DNA of 64,000 bases, from contig BCIA01000001.1 in assembly GCA_001599815.1 (NCBI GenBank), forward strand, positions 4,964,934-5,028,933. The letters run 5' to 3'. The notes under the pieces were generated by a model. That model was given only the letters and a program-made list of their open reading frames with translations. It was not told the DNA's origin and made no database searches. The DNA comes from Furcasterigmium furcatum. Taxonomy: Eukaryota > Ascomycota > Sordariomycetes > Glomerellales > Plectosphaerellaceae. The position numbers and the translations under genes were made by a program. This document shows, piece after piece, positions 32,949-43,808 of the stretch (positions within the stretch are counted from its first letter, which is position 1; the number at the start of each line of letters is the position of its first letter).

Positions 32949-35900
32949 ATGACTCCCGCCATGGCAGCTCCCGAGGCTGTCCACGACGGCCCGTACCCAG
33001 CTTCCAAGGCGGCTCAACAGGGCGCCCCGCCCTCTCCTCCTGCCCAGAGCGGCAACATCATCGACATTCGGCGCACTGCTGTTGAGATCAACCTGAAGGA
33101 TGACATCTTTTCCATGTGGAACCCTGACAGCGGCCCGAGGGAGCTCCCGACGCTCTTGTTGTACAACGAGAAAGGCCTGCAGCTCTTCGAAGACGTATGC
33201 GGGCGTTCCTCAGTGACCCTTCTCACAAACTAACACCCCAGAGATCACCTACCTTGACGAGTATTACTTGACCAACAATGAGATCGAGGCACTTCAGCAA
33301 CATTCAAAGGCCATCGCCGAAATGTTGCTGCCGGGGTCCATGATCATCGAGTTGGGCAGTGGGTCTGTCTTTCCTCAACTTTGACACCCCCGGGACGTTC
33401 TATTGACTCTGGCATCCCTCGCAAAGCAATCTGCGCAAGGTCTGCCTCCTCTTACAGGCTTTCGAAGACGCTGGCAAGAAGCTCGACTACTACGCTCTGG
33501 ATCTTTCGCGCTCCGAGCTGGAGCGGACCCTGGCACAGGTCCCCGACTTCAAGCACGTCCGGTGCCACGGCCTATGGGGCACGTATGACGATGGTCGAGA
33601 CTGGCTCCAGTCACTCTCTGTGATCTCTCGACCGAAGTGCATCCTTAGCCTTGGTTCCAGCATTGGTGAGTGGAATCACAAGTGGAAAGCAACCGGTCTT
33701 GTTAATGCTGAACGCTATTCAGGTAACTTTGGCCGAGACGACGCGGCCGAGTTCCTCAAGAGCTTTGGCGACGTGCTCCAACCCTCGGACAGCATGCTCA
33801 TCGGAATCGATGGCTGCAATGACCCTGCCAAGGTGTAGTAAGTAACTCAAAAGTTCTGAGGAGGGTCCCGAGCTAATCTTTCTAGCCACGCCTACAATGG
33901 TGAGACTGTCTGTTGACGATGATGTGAGCACGGCTGACCGTAGCTGGGATAGACAAGCACGGGATCACTCACCAGTAAGTCTCGCCCCAGAGCCCACCCC
34001 TCTAGGCAGTCGAGGTTGTTCTAGGCCTCTAATTTGAGTGCAAATGATATTGCAACATCGACTAGGCGATTGCGCAATAGGGGTCTGGTGAATCATGTCT
34101 GACTTGAGCCACACAGATTCATCCTCAACGGTCTCTCTAACGCCAACGAGATCATCGGCAAGGATGAGTTCAACAGGGACGACTGGAAGGTCGTCGGTGA
34201 GTACGTCTACGATGACGAGGGCGGCCGCCATCGTGCTTTTTACTCCCCCATCCACGACACCGAGGCCCTGGGTTCCGTCGTCAAGATCCATGACAGGATC
34301 CAAGTCGAACAGAGCCTGAAGTACTCGCCACTGGGCACCAGGAACTTGTGGAACACGGCCGGAATGGCGGAGATCAGTCGATGGATGAACAAGGAGCACA
34401 GTAAGTGACGCTTCTCTTCGCTCCTCAAACCACGTCTTTTCGTCAACGGCCATGTCCGAACATCGAAGGTGAAGTTCGCGGGTGTGACCGCCAGCTATCT
34501 TCTGTTCTTCTGGTGGTCAGCGAGAGACGCCTTGGTGTTCTACCCTTGCTTGACCGACGACGCCTCACCCCACGTTTTGCGGGCGACGTGGGACCCCGAC
34601 CTGTCAATGACGATACTCTCGGTCATGGTTTGGGGCTTGCTAAGCACCTCGGATGAGGGGCAACCCGGAACAGCTCAATCAGCCAAGTACATACATGCAG
34701 CTATTCCTCGTTGCGGAGAACTTTGGGAAACCAGAGTCCCAACTTGCGTTATCGGCCTTCCCTTCCGTCGAAGCCCACTCATTGCGACTCATACAGACTG
34801 ACACGCTGTTGAAACAGGCCTTCATCTACTCATCAAGCCCAGGATGCCGTTTAAGCTCAATCCCTCGTCGTACGCCAGCGGCCATTTGCCGACTTTGGAT
34901 GAGTGGGCTGCACTCTGGAGCGCCTGGGACATCGTCACCAAGGGGATGCTGCCCAACGAAGAGCTTCATGACAAGCCGATCAAGCTCAGGAACGCATGCA
35001 TCTTCTACCTCGGCCACATTCCAACCTTTCTGGACATTCAACTGACCAAGACCACCGGCCAACCTCCCACAGAGCCTGCGCATTACTACGGCATCTTCGA
35101 ACGAGGCATTGATCCCGATGTTGACAACCCAGAGCAATGCCACGCTCACTCTGAAGTCCCCGATGAGTGGCCATCAGTCAATAAAATCACAGAGTATCAG
35201 CAGCGTGTCCGCTCTCGTCTCCGGGATATCTACAAGCATGGCCGGGAACAGATTCCGAGGGGCGTTGCTCGCGCTGTCTGGGTCGGCTTCGAACATGAGA
35301 TCATGCACATGGAGACTCTGCTCTACATGATGCTCCAGAGCGACAAGACCCAGGCACCACCGAACACCGAGCAGCCAGACTTTGAGAAACTGGCAATGGA
35401 GGCTGCTAAAGCTCGGGTCGAGAATGAGTGGCATCATGTCCCCGAGCAGACCATCTCCATTGGCATGGTTGACCCAGAGGGTGAGGCAGAAGGCCATGGT
35501 CATTTTGGCTGGTGAGTACAGTCCGAGTGTTTCACCTGAAATGGCGCTCCTAACAAATTTGTCAGGGACAACGAAAAGCCCCTGAGAACGGTGCAAGTCC
35601 CGGCATTCCAGGCCAAGGGCCGAGCCATCACCAATGAAGAGGTACGAGAAATACCATAAACATGGTTTGGGTCGTCACTGACACAGATAGTTCGCCCGGT
35701 ACATTTATCACACTCATGTTGACAAGATTCCCGCGTCGTGGATTGCAACCAACAACAGCGCCGCGGGCATCGAGACCAACGGCCATGTAAACGGCAACGG
35801 ATCCAACGGACATAACGGCACTACCGGTTTGCCGCATTCCTTCGTCGAGGGCATCGCGATCCGCACAGTCTACGGGCCTGTCCCTCTTAAGTATGCCATG

Positions 35901-36621
35901 GACTGGCCCGTCTTTGCCTCGTACGACGAGTTGTCCCATTGCGCCGCCTGGATGGGTGGCCGCATCCCGACCTTCGAGGAGGCCAGAAGCATCTACAACT
36001 ACGTCAACCGCATCAAGAAGAAGGAAGCAGAGCAGCAACTCGGAAAGACGGTCCCTGCCGTGAATGGGTGAGCCATCAACAGCCTTTTTGAGATTACTCT
36101 TCGAGTCAGCCACTGACCACTACACCCAGCCACCTCTCCAACAACGGTGTCCAGGAAACACCCCCACCAGAACCGTCACACCCCGTCGATGGGGAGGACG
36201 ACCTCTTCATCGACCTTCGGGGTGCCAATGTTGGCTTCCAGCACTGGCACCCTCAGCCCGTGACGGCACACGGCGGCCGCCTCGCGGGGCAGTCGGAGAT
36301 GGGCGGCGTGTGGGAGTGGACGAGCTCGCCGCTCCGGCGGCACGAGGGCTTCGAGCCCATGGCGCTCTATCCGGCCTACACGGCGGACTTCTTCGACGAG
36401 AAGCACAACATCGTGCTTGGGGGATCGTGGGCGACGCACCCGAGGATCGCGGGGCGGAAGTCATTGTGAGTGCTCTTGGCTCTGGGTACATATGATGCAG
36501 GATGCTGACCGAGAACAGTGTCAACTGGTATCAGCGCAACTACCCTTATGCATGGGTTGGCGCCCGGCTTGTGAGGGATGCGGTGACTGAGGAGAATGGA
36601 GTCGGAGCTGCGTTGAACTAA
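32949..36621 (+). CDS. egt1: Ergothioneine biosynthesis protein 1 (fused methyltransferase / sulfoxide synthase)
   Basis: Bifunctional enzyme: trimethylates histidine to hercynine, then joins it to cysteine with O2 as hercynylcysteine sulfoxide on the way to ergothioneine. Twelve exons: 32949-33194, 33244-33362, 33427-33665, 33723-33837, 33886-33899, 33953-33974, 34117-34400, 34818-35511, 35566-35641, 35691-36067, 36130-36465, 36519-36621; about 874 residues. The N-terminal EgtD-like methyltransferase has FEDITYLDEYYLTNNEIE, the SAM-site IELGSGNLRKV and FILNGLSNANEIIG. The middle DinB-like domain has the iron motif H506-x3-H510-x-E512 (FEHEIMHMET). The C-terminal FGE/EgtB domain shows MGGVWEWTSSPL and NIVLGGSWATHPRIAGR. 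Two microexons (14 and 22 nt) and a 417 nt intron 7 are unusual; phases all agree. Length matches filamentous-fungal Egt1. Confidence 0.93.
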
Positions 36622-36996
36622 TGTTGACCACGGGCTTTCGGGGGCTGGCAGAAAGGGATGAATACTAATGGGCAGATTGTGCTGGGTTTCCTATGTGTCG
36701 GTTGGTGAACATTTACCATGACCAGAATGACGGCCTGACCAGGATGGTAGTTTTTCGAAGTAACAAGAATCACATTTTCCTGTCCTTACGGTACACATCA
36801 TTGATTAACATGCCTGTCGCCATGTAGAACCGATGTGACTGAAAGGCACAGATAAAGTGTATGATACCGCTAACTGCTCCTCGGCGCCGTTAGCTAACAA
36901 GGCCAGGTTCCCTAATATCATGGATATTTGAAAATAATATGTACGACCGGAAAATCCCACAAATACACGACTGGACTGCCGCCATTTCCGCCTTAC
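36622..36996. other. Convergent intergenic between egt1 and the second Zn2Cys6 gene
   Basis: 375 AT-richer bases with both 3' ends. No gene seen. Confidence 0.4.
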
Positions 36997-39753
36997 CTAT
37001 TCCTGATCAAGCTGGGTCGGCGACGTCTCCGCTGCCGTGTCCTGAAGTGACGTCTCCTGAAGCGGTGTCACATCCTCGACGTTCATCGGCCATATATCAA
37101 ACGGCGTGCCGCTGGGAAAGTCGCAGAAGGCACCAAATATGTTGTCACCCCCGATGAAGCCCGTGCCCAGGCACATGTTAGGCGCGGCCGTCCAGTCGAT
37201 GTTCGTGTCCAGAAAGCCGCTCTCCCCCGGCGACTGGCCCGGCTTCGCGGCGGCACTTCCCTCCCCTGGGTCCAGGGGCGTAAATGGCGGGATGGGGTGG
37301 GCGTTGATGGGGGCAAACGACGCGCTGGACCGCGGGACCCTCGCGCCAGTTGTGCTCATGCTCGCCTGCGACGCTTCGGGGCCGGCGTCGGAGCTCCTCT
37401 CGAGAGTGCTGGCGCGCGACCTGTCCGAGTCGAGCAGGTTCAGGTGGCGCTCCTCCTCGATGATGAAGCTGTTGCTCGTGATGCGGTCGGCCTCCTTCAC
37501 CCACTCCTCGATACCGCCCGTGTCGCCGCCCAAACGGACACCGAGCCTCTGGGCGCCGGGGCCGGGGCGGCCAGCTCGTCGTTCGACTACGTTGTGGTGG
37601 TGGTCGGCAATGATCTTGACGAAGAAGTCGTCGGCTTCCTGGAATTGGGCGACGTAGGCGGCCGCGACACCCGAGTACTGCGCGAGCTTGGCGAGGGCGT
37701 CGAAGGTGACCTTTGTCGCTCCGACGGTGGCGCTGTCGGGGGGCGCGTCAGCTACAGGGTGGCGGATGTGCTCGGGGCTGATCATGGAGTTGTCGATGTC
37801 CATGTGAGGGAAAGCACGAGCGTAGACGCCGACAAAGGCAGCAGACCAGATGATGAAGGCGGCCAGGGAGGAGTGGGGGAGCTTGTCGCCACAGATTTCG
37901 ATGAGGTCGACGATGTCCCTGGCTGCCTTGAAGAGCTCCATGGCGCTGGATTCCCAGAAGCCTTCCGGCACCGTCTCGGGAGGGAATGTTGGCTCGTCGA
38001 GGGGCCCACGGGGTCTGTCGCATTTGATGGGCACGAAGGGGATATATTCGCGGTGAAGCATGATCTTGCATTGTGCGAGGAGCATGTGCAAGAGGACGTA
38101 GGTACCGCAGCCATTGTCGTGGCGGAAGTAGTTGGAGAGGCTGTAGCTGAGGGATGACTCGGGGCTTTGCAGGCTCTGCTCGAAGTTGTCAAGCCGCCGG
38201 CGCAGTCTGGCAAAGACGGACCTGTCGTCCCACGGAGGCATGGTTCGTTCCTTGAAGCGGCCGCCGGCATAAGCATGCTTGAAGATCTCGCCCCAGAGAT
38301 CGATCAGCTGGACGAACCGGCTGAGGATGTTCGGGTTACGGGTATACCGAAAGTCCAACGCCCCCTCGCTGTCCAGGAACCCGGTATGGACGATGCGGCT
38401 CAGGTCGAAGTCCTCATCAGTACACGGCAGCTGAATATGCAGGTCCTCTGATCGCAAAAACGACACTCGACCCCTGCCGCAGGACATGAGCCGGTCGAGG
38501 ATGAAGCAGCTGAACATGGTCCGGCGCCTGACCTCTCGATCGATGACCATGTCTTCAGTGAGAGGTCGGACCCTCTTCTCCGAGATGCTCGTCTTGTCAC
38601 CAAAATTGAGCTTGAGGGCCTGGGCCATGCGGCCGGCCGAGCCCACGTACATCCATGCGCTGGTGCCGGCGCCGTGGTTCCGGGACATCCATTCGTGAAG
38701 GCCGAGCATAAGCCAAGCCTGGACACGTTCCACAGATGCCGACGTGAACGCTGTCATGACCGACCCCATGGCGGTATCGAGCGCCCTTGCAAAGAAATCC
38801 GAGGCGGCCACTGCTTCAGACTTGATGGCTCGGCTGGAGCGTGACCGGGGGGTGGCGGACTTTTCTTGTGATAGATGCTCCACATACTTGACGAGGTCAG
38901 GATGATACCGAGCCGTCAGGGCCAGGAGGCCGAGGAGAACGAGGTTGAAGTCAGGCGAATCAGGCTTGCGGCCCTTGAGCAGGTCGAATATCCTGCTTTT
39001 GAGGGTGGGTACATGGAGGAAGGGAAGCTCTGTGGCGAAATGCCGTCGGTATGTAACGAGGATCTTGTCCCACAGTTCTCTATCGATGAACTGCGCGGTG
39101 AGAATCTCTTCGGCGTAGCGCTGGCCGTCATGCTGGGGGGTGTCGCCGATCTTGCGGAGGCGCTTCCGTTCCGGGCCCGGGTCCCTCTCGGTCCTGATAC
39201 CGGCCGAGGGCTCCGATCTGCGGGACGGGAGGGGCGCGGGCTCGGGCCACTCGCACTTGTGGCCGGACCTGATGCAGTTCTGGCAGGCCGAGTCGAGGTG
39301 GCCGCTGTTGTCGCACTTGATCTTGGACTTGCGACACCTCATGCAGGCTATGCTGGATCTCAGGCGCGTTGCCCCGTCCATGTCTCTGGCGGATCGTTTG
39401 GAGGTCGATGGCTGTGGAGCTGGAGACCGAGCATCGTGGTGCCCGGGGTAGGCTGTATCAGAGCTCTCCTGGCAGGGCGGACTCAGGACGACAGACCGCG
39501 CAGGCGCCGGCTCCGGCTGAGCGACGGGCTCGGTGTGCGTCCTGCTGGGGGTGAGCTGTGGGGAGGTTTGGGTGGGTGAGGCATCAGTGAGCTGCGGAGG
39601 TGAGAGGATGGACTCGAAGTAGCTGCGGGAGGAAATGGTTGCGGCGGGAGGGCGTGAGCGGCCCCGGACCCTGAGCTGGCTCTGTTGAGACGAGACGGGA
39701 CGGCGGAGATATCGCGATGAGCTGACGGGCGGGCGGTGATCTTTGCCCTCCAC
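36997..39753 (-). CDS. Zn2Cys6 transcription factor with internal zinc cluster
   Basis: Single-exon regulator of 918 residues. The first 130 residues are Ser/Pro/Arg-rich and disordered. The zinc cluster is internal: C137-x2-C140-x6-C147-x9-C157-x2-C160-x6-C167, with a basic CMRCRKSKIKC start. A basic segment (RTERDPGPERKRLRKIG) follows. The fungal_trans regulatory domain covers roughly residues 240-620, with VSFLRSEDLHIQLP and the conserved VRRRTMFSCFILDRLMSCGRGR block. The C-terminus is Pro/Ser/Thr/Asp-rich and probably activating. The long pre-cluster extension and uninterrupted ORF recall the XlnR/fungal_trans large-regulator class, but no specific orthologue is recognised. Large antisense ORFs over it reflect GC codon bias. 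Upstream (39997-40027) lies a tandem 17 nt repeat. Confidence 0.9.
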   Translation of the reverse strand: MEGKDHRPPVSSSRYLRRPVSSQQSQLRVRGRSRPPAATISSRSYFESILSPPQLTDASPTQTSPQLTPSRTHTEPVAQPEPAPARSVVLSPPCQESSDTAYPGHHDARSPAPQPSTSKRSARDMDGATRLRSSIACMRCRKSKIKCDNSGHLDSACQNCIRSGHKCEWPEPAPLPSRRSEPSAGIRTERDPGPERKRLRKIGDTPQHDGQRYAEEILTAQFIDRELWDKILVTYRRHFATELPFLHVPTLKSRIFDLLKGRKPDSPDFNLVLLGLLALTARYHPDLVKYVEHLSQEKSATPRSRSSRAIKSEAVAASDFFARALDTAMGSVMTAFTSASVERVQAWLMLGLHEWMSRNHGAGTSAWMYVGSAGRMAQALKLNFGDKTSISEKRVRPLTEDMVIDREVRRRTMFSCFILDRLMSCGRGRVSFLRSEDLHIQLPCTDEDFDLSRIVHTGFLDSEGALDFRYTRNPNILSRFVQLIDLWGEIFKHAYAGGRFKERTMPPWDDRSVFARLRRRLDNFEQSLQSPESSLSYSLSNYFRHDNGCGTYVLLHMLLAQCKIMLHREYIPFVPIKCDRPRGPLDEPTFPPETVPEGFWESSAMELFKAARDIVDLIEICGDKLPHSSLAAFIIWSAAFVGVYARAFPHMDIDNSMISPEHIRHPVADAPPDSATVGATKVTFDALAKLAQYSGVAAAYVAQFQEADDFFVKIIADHHHNVVERRAGRPGPGAQRLGVRLGGDTGGIEEWVKEADRITSNSFIIEEERHLNLLDSDRSRASTLERSSDAGPEASQASMSTTGARVPRSSASFAPINAHPIPPFTPLDPGEGSAAAKPGQSPGESGFLDTNIDWTAAPNMCLGTGFIGGDNIFGAFCDFPSGTPFDIWPMNVEDVTPLQETSLQDTAAETSPTQLDQE

Positions 39754-41053
39754 TTGACGCGTGGGGTGTTGCAGGCTATCGGGCTGGCTTAGGACGGGGC
39801 GTGTTCGTCTGAGATGTCAATGTGTGAAGTCGCCAGCTGTGTGAAATGAGCTGTCTGAATGAGGAAACCGCTGCTCGTGAATTGGGATGGGATGGATGAC
39901 TAGGAGCAGCTGCCAAGAAGGCCGACTCGCTTGCACGGAGCGGGTCGGCATGTCGGTGTATATGCAATCCGGTCGGATCGGGACCCCGCTAATTCGGCAT
40001 CAGATATCGGTCCGCATCAGATATCGGCCGAGCGAAGTGTGCCGAGGACTGGACGATCCTTTCGGTCTGTCCATGTGAAGATGTCTTCAATTCGGGGTGA
40101 AGATGCCCGGCAGATTGAGAGAAGAATCAGAGGTAGCACGCCAGGTTTCTTGGAGCCCATCCAGCCATTCATTCTTTGCTGGACGGAGGCTGGCTGGCTG
40201 GATGGATGCAGCTCTCTGTCACACAACGTTGGTTGGGCCGTCACGAAACGAGGAGCCAATCACCCTCGCTCGCATCCCGCCATCACCTCGAGAGGCCCCT
40301 GCCAACTGGGACGTGATGTCGTGCCTCTGCAGCCCTCGAGATATCGAGTCAACCAGTGAGGCCTCTGTGGCGCACGAGGCGAGAGGCGCATGCGTGGACT
40401 GTGGCGAATGCAGGCTAGCAGCAAAGGGTGAGGAAGCGTCTTCTCTTCGTTTCAAAGAATCAAGCTTCGTGGTGGCAACTCCCTAGCGACTCAGATCTAC
40501 CTTCGGTCGTGGAACTGGAATGGGACGAAACGGACCGAGAATCACTCAAGGCCTCTGTTCACCTGAGATAGCCGCTAAATTGTGGCTGAGCTTCACCCAA
40601 ANCCCCGCTAGCGTGTGAGCTCTCCCGCGAATGACGTCGCAGCCCCGCCCCTCTACAGAGGCCTCGCGCCATCCAGCGCGCTTGGAGCTCTGGCTTGGGT
40701 TGCTCCAGCAGTCTGGTCCCTGGCCGGCGGGGAGATATTTCCATTGCATGATCCAATGACCCATGGAACATCGGAGGGAGGGACTGGAGCCCTGGATTTG
40801 AGGTGGTGTCAGTCAACTGAGGTGCCTTGGTGCCCCTACCAAGTCATGCACATTACCTCTGTCTCCCCCTTTGCCCCTCTTGAACCTCTTGGATTTTAAA
40901 ATCTACCTACAACCCCCTCCGTAAAAACGCGACATCACGACGGGTGTTCACACTTGAACCAGGGCCTCAAACTCCTCCTCCTACGATATACCCTCGACCC
41001 GACAACACCTCGACTCGCACAACTTCACCCTCAGGCTCGCTCGTTCGCCGGCC
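39754..41053. promoter_or_regulatory. Divergent intergenic between the Zn2Cys6 gene and the senescence-domain gene
   Basis: 1.3 kb. Contains GCATCAGATATCGG twice (39997-40010, 40014-40027) and one ambiguous base (N) at 40602. Short ORFs here have no recognisable content and I call no gene. Confidence 0.45.
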
Positions 41054-42713
41054 ATGTCTGGACACAATGTACGTCGCCCAATGATGCCACCTGCGACGAG
41101 CTCACCAACTGACATGCCAGCCAGGACCCCAAACTCCTCTACGCCATCGACGGCGTGAAGGCCTTCCACATCGCCAACGGCAAGGAAGACTCTCTGACCC
41201 CCGCCGGCCCTCAGACCCTCTCCCTCCTCATGGTGCCCACGTCCTCTCCCTTCGCAGACCTCTCCAACAACAACAGCGGCACCAACTCGCCGGAGGACTT
41301 CTACCTCCACCTTCACCTGCCCCCCGAGCTCGACCTCCCCCTGCCCGCAACCACCCAGATCTACCACCAGCCCCCCAACAGCTACCTCATCCCTAGGTGG
41401 GATCTCGGCCCCGACTGCGGCGCATTCACGCGCATCCAATTCCCCGCGCCCGGCACCAGGAGCGGCGTACAGGAAGACGTCGACACGTTCGAGACCATTC
41501 TCGCCCAGTGCACCGCCTTCCTCGAGCGCTCCCCTCCCCCGAAGCAAGCCTCCTCCAAGGCTGCCGAGGCCGCTTCCGAAAAGTCCAGAGCAGCCGCCTC
41601 ATATGCGTCCTACGACCCGCTCCCACCCTACAACCCCGCCGACTACCAGCCCGGAGAAGGCTATGTCAGGGGCAGCCATAACTCCAAGAACGCGGGCAGG
41701 ATCGTCCTGATAGACGAGGAGGACGGCAGCGTTATTGGCGAGCTGACCGACGGGTACCAGGTCAATGACTCTACCGTCAAGCACGGCTCCAAAGGTTCGA
41801 ACCCCCTCTCTGCTGATATGTCTGCTCCATCTTGTCGTGATGCTAACAGCGCGCCCCAACAGACCCTGTCGAAGTCTCGCTGCCCACCGAGGGCAACCAG
41901 GACGTCACGGTGCAGCCCGCGTCGCAGGAGTATGTCGAGAAGATGATGCATCCGGCGTACAAAAAGTCGTTCCTCGTCAGCAACGCGAGCCGGGCATCGA
42001 GGCTCATCGTCACGTCATCGGACCTGATCGCCAAGGGGCTCCAGGGCGGTGCCGATACCTTTCAGCAGAAGACCCTGCCGAACGAGACGCCCGTGTCGTT
42101 CTCTCCCACGACGCAGGCGCACATCCGCCGTATCAACACCTTCTCGACCAAGGCGGCCGGGATCTCCGCAGCGACTGTTCAGCACGTCAGCAACTACGCC
42201 CAGAACATCGGCGCAGGGTTGGCGCGCAAGGAAGGCGGCGGCGGCAAGGGATACGACAAGGACGGCAACGTCATCGAGTCGTACAAGCCAGGTCTCCTGA
42301 ACCGCAGCTTCATGGCGTTCAGCACCGTGGCAGACGGCGTCGAGCAGGCCGGCCGCAACCTTCTCGGCGGCACCACCACAAGCGTCTCGCAGATTGTAGA
42401 ACACAAGTGGGGATCTGAAGCGGGCGAGGCGTCGAGGAATATCGGCGGCGGGTTCAAGAACGTCGGCCTCGTCTACATCGATGTGACTGGCGTCTCCCGC
42501 AAGGCGATCCTCAAGAGCGTCGCAAAGGGCATGGTCGTGGGCCAAGTGGCAGACGGCAGGAAGGTCATCGTGGGAGGCGGCGACGGCGGCACCGTCCCGG
42601 GAGCGGATGGGAGGAATGATCTCTATGCGGCTGAGACGGCGAGCATGAGGACGGACTACGAGGGCAATGGGAAGAAGCCAGCAAAAGGCGACGGCAACGG
42701 CAGGCTATTTTAA
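41054..42713 (+). CDS. Senescence/spartin-domain protein
   Basis: Three exons: 41054-41068 (15 nt, MSGHN), 41125-41794, 41863-42713; about 511 residues. The N-terminal half begins DPKLLYAIDGVKAFHIANGK and contains LYLHLHLPPELDLP-type strands, with a Pro/Tyr-rich linker (SYDPLPPYNPADYQPGEGY). The C-terminal half is a senescence-associated domain (PF06911 type): SRLIVTSSDLIAKGLQGGA, TKAAGISAATVQHVSNYAQN, FMAFSTVADGVEQAGRNLLG and NVGLVYIDVTGVSRKAILKS. In animals and plants the domain occurs in spartin and ERD7-like proteins, which act at lipid droplets and membranes under stress; the fungal role is not established. The Gly/Ala-rich amphipathic helices fit membrane association. The tiny first exon is inferred from a clean GTACGT donor, frame fit and the ATG context. 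Confidence 0.85.
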
Positions 42714-43808
42714 GGAAGGCCGGTCCGTCTGTCTATGAGTCCACGTCCCAGGCATGATGAGTAGCATGATAATATGAGAGTGAGACGAACAGAGTTGGAA
42801 TTCGCGCCGCTTGCGGATCAGACGGAGTGTACAGACAAGTGATATGTGGTGTCGTGTCTCCCGGCCGCAGCGCGAGAGGTGGTACGCGTCCTCTCCGCTC
42901 GCTAGTCGATCTGCTCCTTAGGGGCCCCGGGCTGAAAAAGGTGATGGAAATGTTGTGCCGAACTTGACGGGACGGGAGGCGTTGAGGCCAATGCCATGCC
43001 CCGCGCTCCGGATGAAGGTCCACTGCAGTGGGCTGTTAAGTTGGTTGGTTGGGTGCCATGGCGCGCAGCCACGCTCCAAGTTTAGAGCCGGGGCCCGGGA
43101 GTTACAGCGGTCCTAGGGCTGCCAAGGCGCCGGGCCCCGCCTGCTGCAGGTCGCCTCCGTGCTACAGGCTCCATCCAGGTTCCAGAATCCGGGCATCCAT
43201 CAAGGGCTGCCCCCAACTTTTCCACCTTCATGTCAGACCAGCCAGTATTCATCGTCTTGACCTGCCAATCTGCACAGCCTTCCCGTCTTTTTTTGCCCCA
43301 TACAACCCAACGAACCGTGCCCCTTGCTGGCGCGATCCTTCGGACAAACATAGAACATCCGGGGGGCTGCTGCTCGTTCCGTTTGGTCGGGCCACCTTCT
43401 CTGGATTCACCACCTCCACGTCGAGCCCGCGATCTCTCCCTTGGTTCTGCGCCTCTGCTCCTGCAATCTCCATCACGACAGTCCTTTCTGCAGCGCCCAT
43501 CGATAACAGCATTCACGAAAAGCAACCGGATACAAAGCGACAACCTTATCTGCAGGCTTCATAGTACGACCACTCGATCCTATCATCTGTCGAGTCTCGT
43601 CGAGTCACATCTGAATCTGTGCCGCACACCTGCTTCCCTGCCTGCTCCAATGCCTGCCTAGAACTGCAGCCTTGTCGACTCCTCCTCCCTGCGAAGAACA
43701 TCTTCCGAGCCTCTTCGTCCATCCAGCGAGCCGTCTATAAAAGCAGCGCCGGTCTCTACTCGGCGCGTTCATCGAGTTCGCGAACCAACGACTGTCTTTA
43801 TCGCAACA
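42714..43808. promoter_or_regulatory. Intergenic and promoter of the Cyk3-like gene
   Basis: 1.1 kb. A TATA box TATAAAA (43734-43740) lies about 70 bp upstream of the ATG at 43809. The rest is pyrimidine-rich leader-like sequence with no supported gene. Confidence 0.5.

Noticed and set aside
37297..38157. 286-codon ORF antisense to the second Zn2Cys6 regulator
   Set aside because: Shadow frame; the sense strand carries the conserved fungal_trans domain.
41069..41124. Senescence-domain gene intron 1 (GTACGT donor) as another introner-like copy
   Set aside because: Shares only the donor hexamer; it lacks the TTATC continuation, the internal blocks and the CTCYGCGGG 3' end.
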